The notes beneath the pieces are model-generated. The model did not search any database and had not been told where the DNA came from. It worked only from the letters and a program-made list of their open reading frames with translations. A stretch of 22,538 bases of DNA. Source: Prorocentrum cordatum (lineage: Eukaryota; Sar; Dinophyceae; Prorocentrales; Prorocentraceae). The stretch is from assembly GCA_963575745.1 (NCBI GenBank), contig CAUYUJ010011513.1, forward strand, positions 1-22,538, written 5' to 3'. Position 1 is the stretch's first letter. Each line of letters starts with the position of its first letter. The position numbers were made by a program, and so were the translations under genes. This document shows, in pieces, positions 16,240 to 22,538 of this stretch.

Positions 16240-17267
16240 GCTGAGGCAGGCTGCTGCTGAGGCAGGCTGAGGCTGAGGCTGAGGCAGGCTGAGGCTGAGG
16301 CAGGCTGAGGCTGAGGCTGAGGTTGAGGCTGAGGCTGAGGCTGAGGCAGGCTGAGGCAGACGCTGAGGCAGGCTGATGCTGAGGCAGGCTGAGGCTGAGG
16401 CTGAGGCTGATGCAGGCTGAGGCTGAGGCTGAGGAAAAGGTTGAGGCTGAGGCTAAGGTTGAGGCTGAAGCTGAAGCTGGCTGAGGCTGAGGCTGAGGCA
16501 GGCTGAGGCTGAGGCTTAGGCAAGCTGATACTGAAGCAGACTGAGGCTGAGGCTGAGGCAGGCTGAGGCTGAGGCAGGCTGAGGCTGAGGCAGGCTGAGG
16601 CAGGCTGAGGCTGAGGCTGAGGCTGAGGCTGAGGCTGAGGATGAGGCAGGCTGAGGCAGACGCTGAGGCAGGCTGATGCTGAGGCTGAGGCAGGCTGTGG
16701 CTGAGGCTGAGGCTGAGGCTGAGGCTGAGGCTGAGGCTGAGGCTGAGGCAGGCTGAGGCAGACGCTGAGGCAGGCTGAGGCTGAGGCAGGCTGAGGCTGA
16801 GGCTGAGGCCGATGCAGGCTGAGGCTGAGGCAGGCTGAGGCTGAGGCCGAGGCTGAAGGCAGACTGAGGCTCAGGCTGAAGCAGGCTGAGGCTGAGGCTG
16901 AGGCAGGCTGATGCTGAGGCAGGCTGAGGCTGAGGCTCAGGCTGAAGCATGCTGAGGCTGAGGCAGGCTGAGGCCGAGGCTGAAGGCAGTCTGAGGCCGA
17001 GGCTGAGGCAGGCTGAGGCTGAGGCTGAGGCAGGCTGAGGCTGAGGCTGAGGCAGGCTGACGCTGAGGCTGAGGCAGGCTGATGCGGAGGCAGGCTGAGG
17101 CTGAGGCTCAGGCTGAGGCTGAGGCTGAGGCAGGCTGAGGCTGAGGCCGAGGCTGAAGGCAGGCTGTGGTTGAGGCTGAGGCTGAAGCAGGCTGAGGCTG
17201 AGGCTGAGGCAGGCTGAGGCTGAGGCTGAGGTAGGCTGATACTGAGGCAGGCTGAGGCTGAGGCTGT
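16240..17267 (+). repeat. GAGGCT/GAGGCAGGCT hexamer array in element copy 1
   Basis: About 1030 bp of GAGGCT units mixed with GAGGCAGGCT, with occasional GAGGCC and GATGCT variants. It is over four times longer than in copies 2 and 3. On the minus strand it reads as repetitive Ser/Leu/Pro/Gln/Ala peptide, an artefact of the six-base period. Confidence 0.97.
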
Positions 17268-17559
17268 GACTGTGACTGCCGTTGCCACTGCGACTGTCAT
17301 CGCGAATGCGACTGCGACTGCGAGAACAGGAGAATTCTGCAACTGGATTCTCATCTGGATCGTAAGGGGAATGTTTCCATATATGCTTCTACACATCGCT
17401 GTTAGGTTGCTTTGCCGGGATAATTGTTTGTGTTTACCTAACAGCTTGTTCTGATAGGTTTCTAGTAGGGTCAAAAGAGAGCAGCAGATGACTCCACAGG
17501 GGTGTCTGGGCGGGTGCCGGACAGGGTGCCGCAGAAGTCGTTTTAAGCCAACAGTCACA

Positions 17560-18050
17560 CACTTCGTGCTCTTCGACCTCCCAGAACTCCATTCCCGGGC
17601 CACATTCTGAATGCCCGGAGCCAACTGTAGGCCACTTCGTGCTCTTCGAGTTCCCCGAACTCCATTCCCGGGCCACATTTTGAATGCCCGGAGCCAACTG
17701 TAGGCCACTTCGTGGTCTTCGAGTCCCCAGAACTCAATTCCCGGGCCACATTTTGAATGCCCGGAGCCAATTGTAGGCAACTTTGTGCTCTTCGAGTTTC
17801 CAGAACTTTATTCCCGGGCCAGATTTTGAATGCCCGGAGCCAACTGTAGGCCACTTCGTGGTCTTCGAGTTCCCAATACTCCATTCCCGGGCCAGATTTT
17901 GGATGCCCGGAGCCAACTGTAGGCCACTTCGTGGTCTTCGAGTTCCCAGAACTCCATTCCTGGGCATGATTTTGAATGCCCGGAGCCAACTGTAGGCCAC
18001 TTCGTGTTCTTCGAGTTCCCAGAATTCCATTCCCGTGCCACATTTTGAAT
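17560..18050 (+). repeat. 73-bp satellite in element copy 2 (7 copies)
   Basis: Landmarks lie at 17585, 17658, 17731, 17804, 17877, 17950 and 18023, an exact 73-bp spacing. The array breaks off at TTTTGAATG, directly joined to the hexamers. Confidence 0.97.
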
Positions 18051-18281
18051 GCTGAGACAGGCTGAGGCTGAGGCTGAAGCAGGCTGAGGCTGAGGCAGGC
18101 TGAGGCTGAGGCCGAGGCTGAAGGCAGACTGAGGCTGAGGCTGAAGCAGGCTGAGGCTGAGGCAGGCTGAGGCTGAGGCTGAGGCAGGCTGATGCTGAAG
18201 CAGGCTGAGGCTGAGGCTGAGGCTGATGCAGGCTGAGGCTGAGCAGCCTGAGGCTGAGGCCGAGGCAGGCTGAGGCTGAGG
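18051..18281 (+). repeat. Hexamer array in element copy 2
   Basis: GAGGCT and GAGGCAGGCT units, about 230 bp. Confidence 0.95.
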
Positions 18282-18448
18282 CCTGTGTCTGTGACTGCCC
18301 GTTGCACTGCGACTGTCAATCGCGATGCGACTTACTACTCGAGAACGCACAATTCTACAACTGGATTTCTCATCTGAATCCTTAATAAGGGGGATTTGCT
18401 CCATATATGCTCCCTACACATCGCTGTAGTTTCTTTGCCGGATAATCG

Positions 18449-18783
18449 TATTGTCCGTCGGCTTGCACTTACGCACTTGTCGCCCCATGCTCGCCCGCCG
18501 CCTTTCGGTCGCTCTGCCCCTTCGGCCGGGCCCAGTCCTGGGTTTTCTGTTTTGTTTGGTTTGTTTGTTGGGGCACGGGGGACGGGTCCGTCGCTGCATT
18601 TGTCGCCCCGGGCTCGCCCGCCGCCCAGTGGTCGCTCTGCCTTTCGGCTGGCCCCATTCCTTTGTTTTGTTTGTGTTTGATTGTTTTCGCTTGTCCGTCG
18701 GCTGCACTGGTCGCCACAGGCTCGCCCGCCGCCTTTCGGTCGCTTGGCCCCTCGGCTGGCCCAATTCTTTGGTTTTGTTTGTT
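18449..18783 (+). repeat. 108-bp satellite between elements 2 and 3 (3 copies)
   Basis: Three forward units. The middle one carries an unusual GGGGCACGGGGGACGGG segment near 18570-18586 and is diverged in its T/G half. The unit ends GGTTTTGTTTGTT at the left edge of element 3. Confidence 0.95.
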
Positions 18784-18908
18784 ACCTAACAGCTTGTTCT
18801 GATAGGTTTCTAGTAGGGTCAAAAGAGAGCAGCAGATGACTCCACAGTAGGTCTGGGCGGGTGGCCGGAACAGGGTGCCGAGAATTTGTTTTTAAGCCAA
18901 CAGTCACA

Positions 18909-19398
18909 CACTTCGTGCTCTTCGACCTCCCAGAACTCCATTCCCGGGCCACATTCTGAATGCCCGGAGCAAACTGTAGGCCACTTCGTGGTCTTCGACT
19001 TCCCAGAACTCCATTCCCGGGCCACATTTTGAATGCCCGGAGCCAACTGTAGGCCACTTCGTGGTATTCGAGTCCCCAGAACTCCATTCCCGGGCCGCAT
19101 TTTGAATGCCCGGAGCCAAGTGTAGGCCACTTCGTGGTCTTCGAGTTCCCATAACTCCATTCCCGGGCCAGATTTTGGATGCCCGGAGCCAACTGTAGGC
19201 CACTTCGTGGTCTCCGACTTCCCAGAACTCCATTCCCGGGCCACATTTTGAATGCCCGGAGCCAACTGTAGGCCATTTCGTGGTCTTCGAGTTCCCAGAA
19301 CTTCATTCCTGGGCATGATTTTGATTGTCCGGAGCCAACTGTAGGCCACTTCGTGTTCTTCGAGTTCCCAGAACTCCATTCCCGGGCCACATTTTGAA
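18909..19398 (+). repeat. 73-bp satellite in element copy 3 (7 copies)
   Basis: Landmarks lie at 18934, 19007, 19080, 19153, 19226, 19299 and 19372. The junction with the hexamers (TTTTGAATGCTGAG) is the same as in copy 2. Confidence 0.97.
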
Positions 19399-19619
19399 TG
19401 CTGAGGCAGGCTGAGGCTGAGGCTGAGGCAGGCTGATGCTGAGGCAGGCTGAGGCTGAGGCTGAGGCTGATGCAGGCTGAGGCTGAGGCAGCCTGAGGCC
19501 GACGCCGAGGCTGAAGGCAGACTGAGGCTGAAGCTGAAGCAGGCTGAGGCTCAGGCTGAGGCAGGCTGAGGCCGAGGCAGGCTGAGGCTGAGGCTGAGGC
19601 AGGCTGAGGCTGAGGCTGT
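19399..19619 (+). repeat. Hexamer array in element copy 3
   Basis: GAGGCT and GAGGCAGGCT units, about 220 bp, with GAGGCCGACGCC variants. Confidence 0.95.
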
Positions 19620-19778
19620 GTCTGCGACTGCCGTTGCCACTGCGACTGTCATCGCGAATGCGACTACGACTGCGAGAACAGCACAATTCTACAACTGGAT
19701 TCTCATCTGAATCTTAAGGGGGATGCTTCCAGATATGCTCCTACACATCGCTGTTAGGTTGCTTTGCCGGGATAATTG

Positions 19779-20379
19779 TTGTTTGTTTTGGTTTGTCCGT
19801 CGGCTGCACTGGTCGCCTCAGGCTCGCCCGCCGCCCTGCGGTCGCTCGGCCTCTCGGCTGGTCGATTTCTTTGTGTTTGTTCGTTTCGTTTGTTTTCGCT
19901 TGTCCGTCGGCTGCACTGGTCGCCCCAGGCTCGCCCGACGCCCCGCGGTCGCTCGGCCCCTCGGCTGGCACCATTCCTTGGTTTTGTTTGTTTTTGTTTG
20001 TTTTCGCTTGTCCGTCGGCTGCACCAGTCGCCCCAGGCCGCCCCGCGGTCGCTCGGCCCTTCGGCTGGCCCAATTATTTGGTTTTGTTTGTTTTCGTTTT
20101 TTTTCGCTTGTCCGTCGCCTGGACAGGTCGCCCCAGGCCCGCCCGCCGCCCCGCGGTCGCTCGGCTCCTCGGCTTGCCAAATTGTTTGGTTTTGTTTGTT
20201 TTTGTTGTTTTCGGTTGTCCGTCGTCTGCACTGGTCGCCCCAGGCTCGCCCGCCGCCCCGCGGCAGCTCGGCCCTTCGGCGGGCCCCATCCATGGTTTTG
20301 TTTGTTTTTGTTTGTTTTCGTTTGTCTTTCGGCTGCACTGGTCGCCCCAGGCTCGCCCGCCGCCCCGCGGTCGCTCGGG
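19779..20379 (+). repeat. 108-bp satellite, forward, block 4 (about 5.5 copies)
   Basis: The subtype order here (GTCGATTTCTTT, CCATTCCTT, CAATTATTT, CAAATTGTTT, CCATCCAT) is the same as at about 14190-14660. The first unit also shares the rare GTTTTGGTTTGTCCG with 12779-12795. Confidence 0.97.
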
Positions 20380-20410
20380 ACAGCCGAGGGGCCGAGCGAC
20401 CGAACGGCGG
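20368..20410. other. Head-to-head polarity junction of the 108-bp satellite
   Basis: Forward CGGTCGCTCGG (ending about 20379) is followed within a few bases by CAGCCGAGGGGCCGAGCGAC, the reverse complement of the same satellite segment. The junction is a short-loop inverted repeat. It could be a real inversion or palindromic rearrangement, or an assembly fold-back. Confidence 0.9.
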
Positions 20411-22538
20411 CGGGCGGGCCTGGGGCGACCAGTGCAGCCGACGGACAAGCGAAAACAAGCAAAAACACACAAAACCAATGCATTTGGCCAGCCGAGGGGC
20501 CGAGCGACCGCGGGGCGGCGGGCGAGCCTGGGGCGACCAGTGCAGCCGACGGACAAGCGAAAACACACAGAAACAAAGAAAGCCAGGGAATGGGGCCAGC
20601 CGAGCGACCGAAAGGCGGCGGGCGTGCGCAGGGCGACCAGTGCAGCCGACGGACAAGCGAAAACAAACAAAAAGAAACAAAACCAGTGAATTGGGCCAGC
20701 CGGGGGGCCGAGCGACCGAACGGCGGTGGGCGGGCTTGGGGCGACCACCGCAGCCGACGGACAAGCGAAAACAAACAAAAACAGACAAAACCAATGCATT
20801 TGGCCAGCCGAGGGGCCGAGCGACCGCGGGGCGGCGGGCGAGCCTGAGGCGACCGGTGCAGCCGACGGACAAGCGAAAACAAACAGAAACAAAGAAAGCC
20901 GGGGAATGTGGCCAGCCGAGGGGCCGAGCGACCGCGGGGCCGCGGGCGTGCGCAGGGCGACCAGTGCAGCCGACGGACAAGCGAAAAACAACGAAAACAA
21001 ACAAAGAGGCCGAGCGACCGAACGGCGGCGGGCGTGCGCAGGGCGACCAGCGCAGCCGACGGGCAAGCGAAAACAAACAACAACGAACAAAACCAATGAA
21101 TTTGGCCAGCCGAGGGGCTGAGCGACCGCGGGGCGGCGGGCGAGCCTGGGGCGAGCAGCGCAGCCGACGGACAAGCGAAAACAAACAAAAACAAACAAAA
21201 CCAATGCATTTGGCCAGCCGAGGGGCCGAGCGACCGCGGGGCGGCGGGCGGGCCTGTGGCAACCAGTGCAGCCGACGGACAAGCGAAAACAAACAGAAAC
21301 AAGGAAACCAGGGAGGGGGCCACCGGGGTCCGAGCGGTGAAGTGCGCGGGCGCGCGCGGGGCGGCCAGTGCAGCCGATGGACAAGCGAAAACACACAAAC
21401 ACAAACGCGAACCCGTGAATTGGGCCAGCCGAGGGGCCGAGCGACCGAACGGCGGCGGGCGGGCCCGGGGCGACCAGGGCAGCCGACGGACAAGCGAAAA
21501 CAAACACAAACAAACAAAACCAATGCATTTGGCCAGCCGAGGGGCCGAGCGACCGCGGGGCGGCGGGCGGGCCTGGCGCGACCAGCGCAGCCGACGGGCA
21601 AGCGAAAACAAACAGAAGCAAAGAAATCCATGGAATGGGGCCAGCCGAATGGCCGAGCGACAGAAATGCGGCGGGCGTGCGCAGGGCGACCAGTGCAGCC
21701 GACGGACAAGCGAAAACAAACAACAACAAACCAAACCAGTGAATTGGGCCAGCCGAGGGGCCGAGCGACCGCGGGGCGGCGGGCGAGCTTGAGGCGACCA
21801 GAGCAGCCGACGGACACGCGACAACAAACAGAAACAAAGAAAGCAACGGAATGGGGCCATCCGAGGGGCCGAGCGACCGAAAGGCGGCTGGCGCGCGCAT
21901 GTGCGACCAGCGCAGCCGACGGACAAGCGAAAACAAACAAACCAAACAAAACTAATGAATGGGGCCAGCCGAAGGGCCGAGCGACCGAAAGGCGGCGGGC
22001 GTGCGCGGGGCGACCGGCGCAGCCGACGGACAAGCGAAAACAAACAAACACAAACAAAACCAGTGAATTGGGCCAGCCGAGGGGCCGAGCGACCGAACGG
22101 CGGCGGGCGGGCCTGGGGCAGCCAGCGCAGCCGACGGACACGCGAAAACAAACAACAACAAACAAACCCAATGCATTTGGCCAGCCGAGGGGCCGAGCGA
22201 CCGCGGGGCGGCGGGCGAGCCTGAGGCGACCAGTGCAGCCGACGGACAAGCGAAAACAAACAGAAACAAAGAAATCCAGGGCATGTGGCCAGCCGGGGAC
22301 CGAGCGACCGAAAGGCCGCGGGCGCGCGCAGGGCGACCAGCGCAGCCGACGGACAAGCGAAAACAAACAACAACAAACAAAACCACTGAACTGGGCCAGC
22401 CGGGGGGCAGAGCGACCGAACGGCGGCGGGCGGGCCCGGGGCGACCGGCGCAGCCGACGGACAAGCGAAAACAAACAAATACACACAAAACCAATGCATT
22501 TGGCCAGCCGAGGGGCCGAGCGACCGAGGGGCGGCGGG
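20380..22538 (-). repeat. 108-bp satellite, inverted, to window end (about 20 copies)
   Basis: The same satellite in reverse (GCAGCCGACGGACAAGCGAA). Three subtypes alternate: AATGCATTTGG, CCAGGGAATGG and CCAGTGAATTGG, giving an approximately 324-bp higher-order unit with some irregular or truncated copies (for example near 21000-21060). The array is cut by the window edge. Confidence 0.98.

Larger units (their letters stand above)
15755..17426 (+). mobile_element. Composite tandem-repeat-carrying element, copy 1 (1.67 kb)
   Basis: It begins ACCTAACAGC (15755-15764). The reverse complement GCTGTTAGGT is at 17398-17407, followed by a conserved 19-nt tail ending GATAATTG. In order: a 125-bp leader (GAGAGCAGCAGATGACTCCA, then GGTGCCGGACAGGGTGCCGC), five 73-bp repeats, about 1030 bp of GAGGCT-type hexamers, then a 160-bp 3' segment with TGCGACTG repeats and CAACTGGATTCTCATCTG. 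It interrupts the 108-bp satellite. A subterminal inverted repeat, central tandem array, T-rich target and no visible target duplication resemble non-autonomous Helentrons (DINE-1/HINE-like), but this is inference. There is no protein-coding content. Confidence 0.82.
17436..18448 (+). mobile_element. Composite tandem-repeat-carrying element, copy 2 (1.01 kb)
   Basis: Same architecture as copy 1: ACCTAACAGC at 17436-17445, leader, seven 73-bp repeats, a short hexamer array, then the 3' segment. The right inverted repeat is damaged (GCTGTAGTTTC at 18423), and several indels mark the 3' segment, so this copy has decayed most. It is separated from copy 1 by only 9 bp (TTTGTGTTT), which looks like satellite sequence. 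Confidence 0.82.
18784..19778 (+). mobile_element. Composite tandem-repeat-carrying element, copy 3 (1.0 kb)
   Basis: Its ends are intact: ACCTAACAGC at 18784-18793, GCTGTTAGGT at 19750-19759, and the tail to GATAATTG (19778). It holds seven 73-bp repeats and about 220 bp of hexamers. The flanks rejoin to a nearly perfect satellite unit (GGTTTTGTTTGTT plus TTGTTTGTTTTGG), which defines both ends well and leaves no room for a target duplication longer than a T or two. That argues for a class inserting into T-runs without duplication, as Helentrons do. Confidence 0.85.

Noticed and set aside
15789-17780. A 663-codon minus-strand frame rich in Ser, Leu, Pro, Gln and Ala resembling a low-complexity surface protein
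   Set aside because: It is the translation of the GAGGCT hexamer and the 73-bp satellite, both of which continue across element boundaries. Comparable frames appear in each element copy.
1-22538. tRNA, rRNA or other structured RNA genes
   Set aside because: No A/B box pairs with a cloverleaf, no conserved rRNA segments and no riboswitch-like structures were recognised by eye. A covariance-model scan would be decisive and could not be run.

Overview
The window holds no gene that can be called with confidence. Several signs point to eukaryotic nuclear DNA: dinucleotide and trinucleotide microsatellites, megabase-style satellite arrays, small TIR elements nested in satellites, GT/AG-bounded exon-like islands, and no bacterial-type gene layout. 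The single-copy stretches are GC-rich, which would fit a GC-rich protist or alga, but lineage cannot be fixed from sequence alone. Nearly all long open frames here are by-products of tandem repeats whose period is a multiple of three.

Layout. 1-2880: low-copy GC-rich DNA with an 11-bp minisatellite (680-1266) and scattered copies of a short dispersed family. 2880-4690: CA microsatellites separated by short unique islands; two minus-strand islands (3615-3947 and 3972-4185) read like exon remnants. 4683-8665: a block of composite units. Each combines a 12-bp GAGATCGAT-type array, a G-rich 22-bp array and a conserved leader. Polarity flips near 5848 and flips back near 8257. A 193-bp MITE with a TTA target duplication (6908-7100) sits cleanly inside it. 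8666-11095: low-copy DNA with GGA and CTC microsatellites, one exon-like island (9161-9303), an 83-bp satellite (about 9690-10280) and an acidic minus-strand ORF.

11096-22538: a large 108-bp satellite. It is interrupted by a 0.65-kb element with long inverted repeats (12080-12726) and by three related composite elements (15755-17426, 17436-18448, 18784-19778). Each of the three carries a 73-bp array followed by a GAGGCT-type hexamer array between conserved ends. The satellite reverses polarity at about 20380 and continues inverted to the window edge.

The genes do not work together in any pathway visible here. The interest lies in genome architecture: mobile elements that carry tandem arrays and insert into other tandem arrays, higher-order repeat structure, and polarity switches.
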